A stretch of 64,000 nucleotides of DNA from Athripsodes cinereus (GCA_947579605.1 OX388321.1:15057614-15121613); one strand, 5' to 3'. Numbered from the stretch's first letter, positions 23,026 to 35,178 are shown. The notes: generated by a model from the letters alone, not told the origin. Numbers and translations are program-made.

Positions 23026-23379
23026 GTATTATAAATGTCCGATTTTCTTCATTCCTCATCCTAACACTCCTCAATAATTGTAAGGGTGATTTTTTTCTTA
23101 TAGTTTTATACTTTAAGCCCTGATGATGCCAATTAGACGTGTTTGTAGCAACGTTATATACATATTTATGAAACAAAAAACTGTCTCGTTTCATATCTAT
23201 AATTATTTATATTATCTAAAGGCACCATGTTTCAGAGGTGGGGCACCACGCTTCCACATATTAATTTAGATATAAAAAAAATTACCAACTGCTTAATTAA
23301 AAAATAGGCCGGAGGGGCATATGACTTTCGAAAAGACTACGGTGGGGCATGGTATAAAGAAGGCTGGGAAACATTGGTC

Positions 23380-23380
<1 letters not shown>
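22927..23380. other. No gene; possible hAT-like remnant at 23220-23380
   Basis: 'gaggtggggcaccac' and the end 'ctgggaaacattggtct' resemble hAT-type ends, but no boundary could be set. Confidence 0.3.

Positions 23381-23413
<33 letters not shown>
23381..23413. repeat. (AG)n microsatellite
   Basis: Uninterrupted AG dinucleotides, about 16 units. Confidence 0.97.
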
Positions 23414-23415
<2 letters not shown>

Positions 23416-24025
23416 TTACTGGTTATTATCTACATGTGGAATATTCTGGATTAAGAAATCAGGATGATCACATTATTGTGGCCAGGGAGTGTTGTCACTA
23501 ATATAAGCCCCAAGAGGCAAATTTCAGTGAAATAGAAAATCCTTAACTCATGAAGAAACCATAATATTACTTATTACTCAGATAATAAGCCACTTAGATT
23601 TTATTCTTACCGCTCTCAAAGAAGAAGACTTTCAGGAAAAAAATCTTTATAAATAAATGTTTCGTATTTTTAAGGTGAAACTTTTATATTGTGAAAATTA
23701 TTTTATAACATAGACGCTGCTTCTATAAAAGATATTTCATATTGTTGCTGTAACTGTATCATTGTATTTTGAATTTGTTCAGATGGTAAAATCGCCCTTG
23801 AGGTGGATTTTTTTCACAAAACGGCGCTTTACAAATCATCCAAATAATAATAATAATAAAAATGATCCAGTCACCAGCTGTGAACAAATTGTTTGTTTTG
23901 TAAAGACGATTTTTCAATATATGACATAAAAATTCTTCTATATCTTCGAATACTATGGATTATGTGAAATATATTTATTTTATTGGATCAATTAAAACAT
24001 TAATTTTCTTTTAGATTTTAAAACG
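23414..24025. other. AT-rich stretch, no feature seen
   Basis: No supported feature. Confidence 0.45.
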
Positions 24026-24225
24026 ATGGGTATGTCTTTAAGCTTTTTAGATTCCTTGTCAGTCTAAAAGTAGAAAGTGTATGGATTGATAATGATATAA
24101 GAAGTCAAAAGATGTCCCTCTTGTTTTGAAATTTATAGTGGCAGATAATTCAAATAATGCTTGTTATAATTTGTCTAAAATTATGGAATTCTACTACATG
24201 TGCATCAATACGATAAATATATTTC
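24026..24225 (+). mobile_element. Degenerate copy of hairpin family HP
   Basis: The right arm ('gattgataatga', 'gaagtcaaaagatgtccctc') and the tail ('aattatggaattctactaca', 'tgtgcatcaatac') are clear at 24088-24220. The left arm is barely traceable. An old copy whose hairpin has decayed. Confidence 0.6.
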
Positions 24226-24423
24226 TTTCATCAAATAACATCTTTCATTATTAAGAATATCCTGTAAAAGGCATACAATCACATACATATCTTTATACGC
24301 CACAACGGCGTTTTTCAAACATGTTACAGCAAGTGAATTAATCACAAATTATTTAACATGCAAGTTTTGCTGTCCATAGCAAGAAAAAACAATACATTCA
24401 GGATTATTTTATTGTTACATTGA

Positions 24424-24545
24424 AGGTGTTAAAAGTCTTATTTGAGATGTTTTACGAACTCCTAGGTCTTTGACAGGACACTCGAAAACTCACAGAAAAG
24501 ACTGAAACAACAAAATCTTGCCGGAGACCCCATGGAATAATCATA
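24424..24545 (-). repeat. R240 repeat, 5' part
   Basis: 'gacaggacactcgaaaactc' and 'ccggagaccccatgg' are the reverse complement of the R240 5' region. The 3' half is absent. Confidence 0.6.
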
Positions 24546-24626
24546 TCATAGAATAATGAAAGCAGGTTCGCATCCTGACTATCGAAAAAAACATGTTTTT
24601 TTGTATATATAAATCTGATTACTCAC

Positions 24627-24737
24627 CTCCTCTCACTTCACATACCAGCACCAATGGAGCACCTTCCTCCAGTGGTCCAATAATTCCAGCGACATCACGA
24701 CCAGAATGATCGTATACAAGGAGTTGGTGTGGAGGAA
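24627..24737 (-). CDS. Internal exon of a Sidestep-family immunoglobulin cell-adhesion gene
   Basis: The only host exon I can defend. On the minus strand a T-rich tract ending in 'cacag' precedes 24737, and 'GTGAGT' follows 24627. The 111 nt are open as ?TT|PPHQLLVYDHSGRDVAG, then IIGPLEEGAPLVLVCEVRGG. With a G from the previous exon the first codon would be Val, giving the 'VPP' that opens the second Ig domain in Sidestep-type receptors. These continue 'P.I.D..GR.V....GP..EG..L.L.CEV.GG'. The Cys is the first disulphide Cys of the domain. Both splice sites are phase 1, the usual phase for Ig-domain exons. Sidestep proteins are transmembrane ligands that guide motor axons through Beaten-path receptors. 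Which paralogue this is cannot be told. A chance combination of good splice sites, symmetric phase and Ig grammar is unlikely, though another Ig family is possible. Confidence 0.78.
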
Positions 24738-27269
24738 CTGTGAAAAAAATACAAAAATATTTATAAATAAAGGGTAGAACGACATTACCTACACTAAATA
24801 CTTACATGTAAACAGTCATTTCTTAGGTTATGATAAAAACATTCGTGAAGCTTTGAGTTTCTCAACCATATAACGTTTCCTGTTAAACACTTTCGTAACG
24901 TATTGTTTCTCAAATAATTATGTTTGTGTGTTGAAACATTTAAAGAGTTTAAAAAAAATATATATTAAATACGATTCATCACGGTTCCGGATTAGTCAGA
25001 TCCATGCGTGGATTGCCTTACAATTACAGTAAAATTTACAGTTAAGTAACATAAAAAATACACTTTAAACAAAACTCAACAAAATAAACAAATAAGATAC
25101 AATGAAAACAAAAACATGATAACAGAAACTACTTGGGATTCTAAATGGAAAGCATGTATGTACCTTCAAATTATGTACGAAAAAAAAATATTTTTCATGT
25201 TTTTGGGTGCAATATTCATTAACAGGAACATTAAAGTATTTTATGAAGTAAAAATGAAAAGCATCGAGTGTGTAGAAAATGAAAAGTAGGTAGCTATTTA
25301 AATATTTAGGACGAAGATAAAATAAGAATAATTTTTCTAAAGGCTTTTATACGTCGCTTATGATTTTAATACTGTAATGATAACATAATACCCACTTGTT
25401 ATTACAGCCCCGGCTGACTTGCTAGTATTTGGAAAATTTCATATTATTATTTTCATCAAAGTGAAATATTCATAACTCATATCGTCGAGGCAGCACCAGC
25501 TAACGAAATATTTTCTAACAAAATGAACAACAACTTAAGAAGTTTATCTTCTATGAAAATTCTTGGAATTATCCTAAATAATATAAGACTTGAGGATTTT
25601 GAACGTTAAAAGTGTTAAACTATTCCTTAAAACCTTAATATTTTCGTCGCTCATTACGTGTTTCAAGTGAAATGAACATAAATATCTAACAGCGAAACTT
25701 CTCTTTGACCTTTTCTACATACTGAGTAATACGCGAACGTAATTGGAAATCGTAACTTTGGAAATATTGCGAAATTAAATTTATTTACATATGCGTGGCA
25801 TATTATTTGTGTAACTATTTTCACATATCATCTCAACTTACATACAACATTTTGCATACCTACCTACTTAGATTCATACATATGTATACATATTATTTAT
25901 GTATGAAGTAAACGTTCAAAGCGATATTCGTCACCGTAAAAAAATGTAAAAGATATCGGAAGAATTTTTCAGACACATTGTTTAATCGAAACGTGCCATT
26001 TTTTTTACTATTTTCGATTAAAATAGTTAGGACTTAAATTATGTTTTAAAAAAGAATAGCCAATTTTTTAATGGCGTCAATGCTGATTAGATTTTTGGCG
26101 TTTAAACCTTATTTGGTGCTGATTTTGTAGTCCTAATCACCTTGCTTGTTCGGGCGCGCATGCACTGCTGCATTGTCTGCTTTGGGTGTTTCTTATCCAT
26201 ATTAATTTCGTGTTTTATTTTTTTAAAAACTTTTATTACATATAAATGACAACCTTATGGGTTTTGTATAATATAGCAAATTGTTCAATTATGAATACAA
26301 TTTGAGAAGGATAACGCATTGTTTATATTTTGTGATTCGTAAATTATTTTTGTTCATATGTATATTCAAATGTTTTATAATCCGAATAAATAAAAATCTT
26401 TCTCAATGATTTTTATTTATTCGGATTTACTCGTATTTTTGTATTCTAATTTTATAATAGACACGAATTCCCATTATTCTGCATAACATGTTAGTTTATC
26501 ACTTATTTCTTTGTTTAATAGAAAATATACGACCTGTTACTCAAAATGTATGTACGAATATATAAGAACAATGAAAAATACATCATATTATAATTCATGG
26601 GGAGTGTGTACATGTAGGTAAACAAAAAAGAATTTCAAATTTCCAAACTCAGTTTCCCCATCATTACACTCTAAGCGATTTATTAATTATTGTTTGAACT
26701 CACCCCTTCGATTTTGAATAATCATTTATTTAACCCTTCAATCAAACTTCGATACATTTTTCCGTTTTTATATATTTTTATTTTCACTTTTTTGACGTGT
26801 TTCAATATAATCCAAATTGACGTGTTTTGTATGAAAATGATCATAAAATTGAAATATTGATAATGTTGGACAAACATACTTGTTTTACTTAACACTGCGC
26901 TTATTTTCATTTTTTTTCACTAACGTAAAAGGAAACATAGGTGACTGATCATCCAAGGTATTTTTATTTGAAAAATAAAACAGGTATAAGCTATGATCAA
27001 TTAAAATTTCAACAAGAACCAAAATAAAATAATTGGGTATTGTTAAACAAAATTCATTCAAAAAGTTAAAACTATTTCATTATTCAGGTACCTACATTCA
27101 CTGTTATATATTTAGAACATCCTTCACGAACGTAATTGCGAACTTTAGAATACACGGGTGAAAAAGTTAGGCATGGTTTAATGCTTATTTATTTTTTATT
27201 TCTAAGAATTTCAATTCTTAGCTTAACGTATTAAACATACGTACATACATACGTTCATACATACATGTA
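24738..27269. other. AT-rich stretch, probably intron; perfect hairpin at 26379-26427
   Basis: No exon could be supported. A 20-bp perfect inverted repeat 'aatccgaataaataaaaatc' (26379-26398) pairs with 26408-26427 across a 9-nt loop. Confidence 0.5.
26379..26427. repeat. Short perfect inverted repeat (20-bp arms)
   Basis: Arms 26379-26398 and 26408-26427 are exact complements. AT-rich, with no U-run on the expected side, so not a recognised terminator or RNA gene. Confidence 0.9.
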
Positions 27270-27505
27270 TAGACAATTCACACAGACCGAGCTAGTCCCA
27301 AACTAAGACATGAATCTTGTTTTATGGGTACTAACACGACGATACACATATATACAATGCACTGAACACATATACATGTAACACCCAGACCCAGGACAAT
27401 TTAAAAAAGGTCATTCTTCATTTTGCCCTGGCCGGGAATCGAACCCGGAACTAATGACTCAAAGGCAAGTGCGTTAGCCTCTGTGCCACACCGGTCGTCG
27501 GTATT
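27270..27505 (-). mobile_element. tRNA-derived SINE, copy 2, both pol III boxes intact
   Basis: The minus-strand head has A box TGGCACAGAGG (27478-27488) and B box GGTTCGATTCC (27435-27445), spaced as in a tRNA gene. The surrounding 'TTAACGCACTTGCC'-like anticodon-arm region keeps tRNA-like layout. The body is as in the 15.4-kb copy. This is the best preserved of the three and could in principle still carry an active pol III promoter. Confidence 0.88.
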
Positions 27506-27609
27506 ACGTTACTTACTTATTATAACCCATCTTTGTGTGCGTCCTTAAATAAGCATAAAACTCATTTTTATAGAAAAAATATTAATAGTTAGAAATAAAC
27601 ACAGTATAA

Positions 27610-27775
27610 TAAAACATGTATAGACAATTCACACAGATCGAGTTTGTCCCAAACTAGGATATGAATATTGTATTGTGGGTACTAAAGCGACGATAAAGCA
27701 TACACAATTCACTTATCATATTGTAACTCCCATACCAAGAACCATTTGAAAAAGGTCAATTTAGAATCTGTATTT
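27610..27775 (-). mobile_element. tRNA-derived SINE, copy 3, head lost
   Basis: It shares 'acatgtatagacaattcaca' with copy 2 and keeps the body to 'atttgaaaaaggtca', then stops before the tRNA-related head. It is a 5'-truncated copy lying only about 100 bp from copy 2, in the same orientation. Confidence 0.8.
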
Positions 27776-27949
27776 TTACCAACATTTTTTTTAAATCATA
27801 TTTCTCAATATGTAAAAGGCTCACGCTGTTTACTAATGATACCGAAATAAATAAATAATACCACATATTTATGTATGTAGGGATAATCATTTTTGATAAA
27901 TGTTTGAGATAAATAAATATTTAAAACAAAAATAATATACTATCCTATA

Positions 27950-28190
27950 CCACTATATCATCACGACATATCCCAGAAGTAGGGTAGCCAGCAGACCAGC
28001 TGCATATAATAAACATGCAAGCTGTCCTCTCCGTACCAATATAAAATCAAGACATTCAGGATGGGTGGCAAACCTCATCGCTGAATTTAAGATGTAAAAT
28101 GTCTTAATTTTTTCGAACACCTGCCTTTTACAGGACACTCGAAAACTTACGGAAAGAGTGGGAGACCAGTTTATACCGGGTGCTTCACGG
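27950..28190 (-). repeat. R240 repeat, near full length
   Basis: Very similar to 42991-43232 in the opposite orientation, from 'atcatcacgacatatccca' (plus strand) to 'gggtgcttcacgggat'. The 61-codon frame is shared with the 43-kb copy but has no recognisable domain and is broken in other copies. Confidence 0.88.
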
Positions 28191-29998
28191 GATAATACTA
28201 TTCGATCACATATTATTATGAACTTACTATGAAATACCGTCGTAAAAACTAATAGAATAAAACAAAGCTTATACGATCTTGAGTTTATTAAATTGTTTAG
28301 TAAACTTAAAGTGTTTCAATACAACTTTTATAAATATTCGTAAAATAAATTACGAAAATTCAATCCCGAATAATGTTCATCAAAAATTAATATAATTTTG
28401 AATGCAACATTATATATCTGAATATTATTTAAGGACATTCTTCACTATTGTGAGATTGACAGTAGGAAAACAGTTGATTTAATATTTTCCCAGTGCTTTA
28501 AAAATTACAGTCAATCGGCGTCACAAAATATTGATTGAATATGAGTGAGTGCAGAACAAAATTTGTTTTTTTTTCAGTCTATTTTTAATTTTCCTTTATT
28601 TTATCAAATCCTTTAACATGGTGTTTGACATTCATGATTTTTAATTAAAAAATCTGAAACATCGCCATAACGATTTTTTTACATTCAGGCATCACTTTGT
28701 ATATATTTATATGAAAGTTTATTTTTTTATACATTGTAAATGATTCAACAAAATGGCTTTGAAAATAAAACTATTATTTTACAATATCAAACAATTTATT
28801 GAACAATTGTTACGTGTTTTTCTTTCAAAAGTTGTTAGTAGCAATGTTTTAGTAACGTTTGTTTTCTGGTAACAAATTATTTCATCCATTTCTATAGACG
28901 TATTAAAAATCAAAAGCTTCTTTATAGACACATAACTCCTTATTTTGCACGAAACTTTCGTGTTTGAAATTGATACATAGTTGTTACTTTAATACAGCTC
29001 AAATAATATTACCTCTGTTACCACGAGAATTGAAATGTAAAATCGTGTGGTAATGGATCAATCTGATTTATTTAAATTTACATTTTTCTTACTTTTCTTA
29101 GTATTTTCAACTATAAATTTGTTTAATTTTTAATTAGCCATTTGCAGCACTGTACAGAAAATATGTACAAATAAACACAAATAATATAAGGAAAGAAGGT
29201 ATTAATATATGCCCTATTTAAAAATGTACACATTTTAACAGTTAATATTATCTTAAATAGTTTTTCAGTTTATATAACCTGTATCCAAATAACAAAAAAT
29301 GAATAACGTTGTGGCGACATCTACCTGAAGTATCGAGAAACACATGTAGAAGAGAATTACTAAACACCTCGGTAGCTAGCTAGGTATTAGTTTACAACTA
29401 TTATAGGTAGATGGCGATGAATATTTCCTGATGTGAGTTCTAGATTTTTCCTTAACCACTATTTCCTTAATAACTATGGCTTGTGGAAAGAATGAATAGT
29501 TAGATAGCTTCAGATCTCTTTCGAACGTACAGTTGACAACATATTTTAGTCTAACACATTACTAACATTTTTATTGTTAAATTATTATTGGTGAATAAAC
29601 TTAGTGTAAAGCATATTTCCATGTAAGTAAAAATATTACTGTTTCATTTCGTTCCTTTTTAATCACAGTATGTTATTTAATATAATAATTTAGAATCAAA
29701 TCTATTTTCTTACTTATCAAGCCTTCTGCAAATTGTATATGGAAGAAAGGGAAAATATGTACACAGTGAATCTGTGAGGATATTTAACATTAATAATCTA
29801 TACCAACAAAGCCCTTTCATCTATAACGTAAATATAAATTTGCATAACATATCGAAAATAAAAACAAAGACATTGAAATAAGTGGAAGCATCAAGACGAC
29901 TTGGTTATTTAAAGATGATAGCTTAATGAAACATTCCCAGATCATATTATGTGTACAAAAACAATTACCACAAAATATTAGATAAAGAGATGAAAGGT
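28191..29998. other. AT-rich stretch, no feature seen
   Basis: No supported feature. Confidence 0.45.
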
Positions 29999-30002
29999 TA
30001 TG

Positions 30003-30003
30003 T

Positions 30004-30052
<49 letters not shown>

Positions 30053-30235
30053 AAACAAGTGTTTCTTTCTACTATAGATGATTGATTCCGAGAGAGACGT
30101 CTTTCGACTTATCAGGTCATTATCAATCGAAATCAATCGTCTCTCTCGGAATCATTTATCTATAGTAGAAAGAAACACTTGTTTCAATTACATAATTATG
30201 GAATTCAACTACGTGTGCATCGACACAATTAATAA
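30003..30235 (+). mobile_element. Long-hairpin element (family HP) with deleted apex and expanded T-run
   Basis: The left arm starts 'gaaacaagtgtttctttcta' after a T-run. The right arm ends in 'tttcaattacataattatgg' and the tail 'cgacacaattaat'. About 25 bp of the right arm next to the loop ('ataatgacctgataagtc') is deleted. A short flanking match 'aaaggtt' occurs on both sides (about 29995 and about 30243). Confidence 0.8.
30006..30051. repeat. Poly(T) run of about 46 nt
   Basis: It stands where the sister copy at 18.7 kb has only 'ttt' inside 'gtaatttgaaac'. Slippage, a captured poly(A) or an assembly artefact could explain it. Confidence 0.95.
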
Positions 30236-30373
30236 CGAAAAAAGGTTCATATTATTGTCAACGTAACTACATGTGAAGTTAGCGACGATTATGATTATGT
30301 GCATAGTTGAACACGTAAGAAAAAAATAAAACGTGAATATAAGAAAATATTAAGTATTATTATATTAAGTATT

Positions 30374-30913
30374 TGTGAGCAGAATAAACCAGGCAAGGAT
30401 TGCCTTTAACAAAAAGTCTAAAATATTGGAATCCCCAAACATTGATTTAAGCGTAAGGAAGAACCTTACTAAAGCCTTCGTATGGAGCATTTTGCTTTAT
30501 GGTTGTGAGACATGGACCATCAGCAAGATTGAAAGCGGACGGTTGGCGGCCTTTGAGATGTGGTGCTACAGACGCATGCTGAAGATCCATTGGTCGGAAC
30601 ACGTCGAAAACGAAGAAGTATTAAACAGGGTAGGCGAAAAAAGGCAACTCCTTAAGAGAATCAGCCAACAACGAGCTAACTGGATTGGCCACAACATCAG
30701 GCACCCAGAACTCCTCATCGCCATCGCGGAGGGTAGGACCGAGGGCACAAACGGCAGAGGCCGGCCCAGAGATGCGTATATGGACCAACTGAAGAGGGAC
30801 ATGAATTGTGGCTCATACGTAGAGCTGAAAAGACTGGCTGAGAATAGGGAGGAATGGAGAAGAAAGACAAAACTCGTTGCAGACCAATCCAATGGATTGT
30901 AACTCATTATATA
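30374..30913 (+). mobile_element. LINE family A, 5'-truncated insertion with 12-bp target duplication
   Basis: It is flanked by 'atattaagtatt' (30362-30373 and 30914-30925). The insert starts at the post-RT 'SRINQARIAFNKKSKILESP' segment, so only the C-terminal third of the ORF is present, and it ends with the AT-rich 3' end seen in the other family A copies. Confidence 0.92.
30375..30902 (+). CDS. LINE family A polymerase, C-terminal fragment
   Basis: A 175-codon frame, closely similar to residues after about 247 of the 19.5-kb copy, with MWCYRRMLKIHW, NRVGEKRQLLKRI and GRGRPRDAYMDQLKRDM. It has no RT catalytic residues. The apparent Met start is within the truncation edge and has no meaning for expression. 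The frame is intact to the family stop, indicating a recent insertion. Confidence 0.88.
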   Translation: MSRINQARIAFNKKSKILESPNIDLSVRKNLTKAFVWSILLYGCETWTISKIESGRLAAFEMWCYRRMLKIHWSEHVENEEVLNRVGEKRQLLKRISQQRANWIGHNIRHPELLIAIAEGRTEGTNGRGRPRDAYMDQLKRDMNCGSYVELKRLAENREEWRRKTKLVADQSNGL

Positions 30914-30925
30914 ATATTAAGTATT

Positions 30926-32036
30926 AAAAATATTAAAATTTGAAAATATTAAAAATGATAATGATTTTTCTGATCGCATCAACTTTTGTACATTTTTTTT
31001 ATAGCATAGGCATATTTTTTAAAAAGAGTACAAAACCATGGTGGCAAAAGCCATGCTATGAAATAATAGTAAAATGATTGATTGGAATGTGTGAAAACCG
31101 CAGTTGGTGAAGTAATAATAGGTATGTACAGTATAGAAATATAATACTGTGAAATAAAATACAGCTCCGTGATAGTAATAAAAGTAACATGAAGCAAATG
31201 TGTATTCACCACCTGAATAACGGCCGATTTTGTTCTTATTTTGTATTACATATAATGGACCCATATACGCAAAAAGGGTGAAATGAGTTATTGCCCGTTG
31301 AATTATGCATTGTTTTCAGTGTGGCAATTTAGACGCGATACTAGGGTAGGAAGTATTGAAGAAAAAGAAGTTAGAAGTATATACCCAATATAATGATACT
31401 ATGTTGTATATCAACTTTTACCTATTATGGCTTCATATTAAAAATACAATATACAAATGAATACCTTTATGCATGTAATAGAATAAAAATTAAGATAATT
31501 ATTTGTTTTAAAAATACACCGTTTTGTGGAAAAAAAACTACTGCAATTTATGCCCATTTATAAGTAATAAATAAAATAAAATAAAAAATCTTTTATTGGC
31601 ATCTAATAAAAATATGAAATAAACTTTCTTGATTTTGATGGCCACATAACTTTTGTAGGGCTTTGGTCTCCAAAACAATAGATCTCTAAGCCTTTCTATC
31701 TTGAGCAGTGAATAATGAAGATAAAAAAGTAAAATTTCAAAAGGTGAACTTATTGCTTGAGCAATCCGGCCAACCTTAAGAATCATAACATCTTCCGAAC
31801 AATAAAGTCTCTGTGATTGCTTTGAATACCTCTGCACTTTCATGAGCAATATTATTCCACAATAATAACAACTGAGGTTTAAAATTTATTCAGTTCAGCA
31901 ATTAGGTACCTATGTTTTTTATGTTGAAATATTTTCAGTCGGAAGATCTCAGATTCGATTTAATTTATATTTTTTGTCGTTTATCTCTATTTTAACACTA
32001 AACTCAAACCAGGTTTTAGAAAAGCTAACTAAACAA
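30926..32036. other. AT-rich stretch; possible retroposon 3' tail near 31570-31620
   Basis: 'taaataaaataaaataaaa' followed by 'tcttttattggca' may be the minus-strand end of a retroposon. No other feature. Confidence 0.35.
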
Positions 32037-32221
32037 TTAGATAGAACGCCTTAATAAAGGATGCCACTCAGAGCGCATTTTACGGAACTCCGTACATGGA
32101 AGAGGATCGCACGTCATGGCAGCATATGGTGGGTAGAACGAGGCATAACTGTCATGATTCTTAGAGCTCAAAACGGTCATGATCCTCAGAACTGAAGGAC
32201 TGGTGGAAGAAGATAACACAG
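32037..32221 (+). pseudogene. LINE fragment, extreme C-terminus
   Basis: One frame reads FTELRTWKRIARHGSIWW and ends GHDPQN and a stop, the grammar of RTE-type C-termini ('....W......GHDP..' and stop). It is followed by a 'ggaagaag' stretch. Short and partly decayed; no duplication found. Confidence 0.45.
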
Positions 32222-34114
32222 ATAGGGCAGTTAGCGGATCAATTTCCCGTAGGTAATGAACATGCAGTAATTCTATCCGTTTCTATAAAAGTTAATACAA
32301 TAATACACATCATAACTGCAGTCTATCTTGCTTTCTATAGTGGACTCAAAAACTTACAGAAAACAGTGAGTGACCTTTTCTAAGCCAGGTACTCCATATT
32401 GAAGAAGAAGATATTAAATATTTCATTTGATTCACAAGACACGTTCAATATTTTACTTACTTCTAAATATAATATTTTCAGATTTTATTCACGTCATGGG
32501 TGGTACAAGGTAATTGTGTACCGTATTGATCTTTCAAATTCACTTATCTCTCATACTTCGTGGATCTAAAACCAACCAAACAACCTTTCAATGAAAAAAA
32601 GATAACAAAAATAATATATATCTTCAAAAGGAATAAAACTTCGCTTCATTATTCAGGACAATATTATTATCCTCCATCCAGATCTGGACATTAACGATTA
32701 ATCAGTTAATCAATCTTCGAAGCTCTATTTTATATTTTCAAATGATTATTTTAATAAGATTAACCGTTCTCCTTTTTTTTAAATTCATTTTCATTCTGGC
32801 CTTGTAGAGTTACTGGTAATTTTCTCAGTTACTTGGTTGCGTCGATGGCCATCTCATGTAGGTTTCTTCAACCAAACTAAAAGCTATTTAGAGAATACTC
32901 CGCAATATGGTTCATGGCCTGGCAGCCGTAATCATACTCAAGACTAGAGATAAATGAGCAATAAACAAGAATCCATATCTGAACTTCATATCTTTCTTAA
33001 GTTCGTCGCCAACTTTTGTTATAGCTATGTATCATAGTTTTTTGGATATCCGACGAATAAAAGATTTTCGATAAATTGTAAGAAGATGTTTTTGAGGTAC
33101 AAGCTCTCTAAAATAAACTGGGACGACTATTTCATGAAACATGCATTACATTTTCAAGAAAAAAAAAACGAATGATTTTATTCATTAATCGATCTTTGAT
33201 TAATGGTCTCCAGTTCTTCCTGTAACCTTTATCAAGGTCTTTCCGATAGTTCATCCATAATCTGATAAATTCTGTAAATTTTCAAATCGTTCATGATTTT
33301 ATTTACGTCAAATTCATAAAGAAAAATCCATATAAAAAACTTTGATTAAATAAAGAAAAATAATGTTTTAATTATATTTTTTTCTTTTTTAATAATAAGT
33401 GAAAACACAAAAGGTTCAACAAACTCGCGCTTCAGCTAGATACAAATCGAATTAAAACATTCTTCTTAACATTTTTGTCTTGAAGCTGAACAGATGAAGC
33501 TGCTATACAAAATAAATAAACCAAAAAAAAAATACTAACACTGAGTCTTTGGATGAAGATTTTGTATGGTGAAAAAGGATTTATATTTAAAATGCAAGGA
33601 CTGAAAAAAAGAACAGCAGAATACTATATAAGGTATACGTTGTATAGATAATAGTAGGAAAGAGAGAGCTTGCACTGAATTAATAAGTAAAGCATGGAAT
33701 CTGAATCTAATGAAACAAGTTATACTTATTGTACCTAGTGAAGTTAGTGTAGAAAGAAGTGATGTTAGTGTGAGAAACATCTGAGGGAAAATCGATTTAA
33801 CCTTAGTTCTGTTTTATCTTTAGGACCATAATAGTACTAAGAACGTTTATTTATTATGCAATACTTCTAGTTATCACACGGTGGATAGTTCAAATAACTT
33901 TTTTGCGAAATTATAACGAACCGATGTGATGTGATTGTACATTCATATTGGAAAACTATGGAAGCAACGTATGTTTGGGTACCTATGAATGTAAACTGGT
34001 GAAATTCAGACTTGGGAATTTTAAAAATACGAAACACTCTTTTTTCCTTTTTGCCTGACTATTACAATATTTTCCACATTTGGTGTAGTCAGCGGATGAA
34101 ATGCTAGTAATGAA
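32222..34114. other. AT-rich stretch, trace of R240 near 32330-32400
   Basis: A weak R240-like block ('gtggactcaaaaacttacag') is visible. No gene. Confidence 0.35.
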
Positions 34115-34290
34115 TATACAGATCGCATTCTCTGTGCAAATAACAGTTGAGACCTTCAGGATGGGTGACATAACTCATTACTAATTTGAAGATGTTAAAA
34201 GAATACCTGCCTTTTACATGACATTCAAGTAAAGAGTGAAGACCTATTTTTTTGCTGAGGACTCCATGGAATAGGTATAGAAGTATGATT
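34115..34290 (-). repeat. R240 repeat, diverged
   Basis: 'ccttcaggatgggtgacata', 'acctgccttttacatgaca' and 'gaggactccatggaat' align in order with R240 on the minus strand. Confidence 0.7.
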
Positions 34291-35175
34291 GAACATCATG
34301 TATAATATTTTCAAAAGTTGATACTTAAAGACGTATACTTGAGAATACTTTGTGTTGCAATGAGGTTTTACGAACCGGTTGGAAAGTATAAGGTGCGAAC
34401 CAATTTCCCACATCTATAAATATAAACTATTCCATTCGAATTGTTTTGAATGTTCTGAGACAATAAAACGTAGTTTTAAATTCTATTTTGTAGAACAATG
34501 AAAATGTTTAAATGTTACGGCAGGTGAATGAAAACACTTGTTAATGAAAAATATAATTTGAATAATTTTTATTCCATACCTTGTTGAACAAAGCAATATT
34601 TTCAGAAGAATTTGTTGTTAAGCGGTTAAAATAGTTAAGTTTAGTACAAGTTTTAAAATTGAATAAAGTAAATGAAAATCACATTAATATGGTATAGTAA
34701 CATCGATTGAGAGAAAGTAAATCTCATCAAAAGCTCTACCGAATAAGTAAACGTCGACTTTTCTAAGTTTTATGTACATGTGGGAAAACTCATGTTACGG
34801 TTAATTGTACAAATAACATCGATAATTATTAAGTAATTCTAATGTTTCCACATTCACAGAGTGAAAATTCATGATTACAAATATCAATATTAATAAACAC
34901 AGTAAATTTTTCACTAATTTTTTTAATAAAATTCGAGCGCTTTCGTCAAAAAATTAATTGTGAAAAATTAACTGATATTGATATTTAATGTTTAACAAAA
35001 TCTTGTGAGCTATACGAAAATTGGCATTTTATTGCATCGATATGAGACCGATCTATTATGAAGAGATGGATAATGCAAAAACATTAGGAACATGTTTAGT
35101 AAAATTTGAAACAAGTTTTTCAATGCATTTTTCGTAGAATGCAGCTTATTACAACAAATGTGTATGAAATAACTC
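34291..35175. other. AT-rich stretch, no feature seen
   Basis: No supported feature. Confidence 0.45.
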
Positions 35176-35178
35176 TTA

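Noticed and set aside
27953..28138. 61-codon frame repeated at 43047-43229
   Set aside because: Both lie inside the R240 repeat, and other R240 copies break the frame. Conservation here is repeat identity, not coding.
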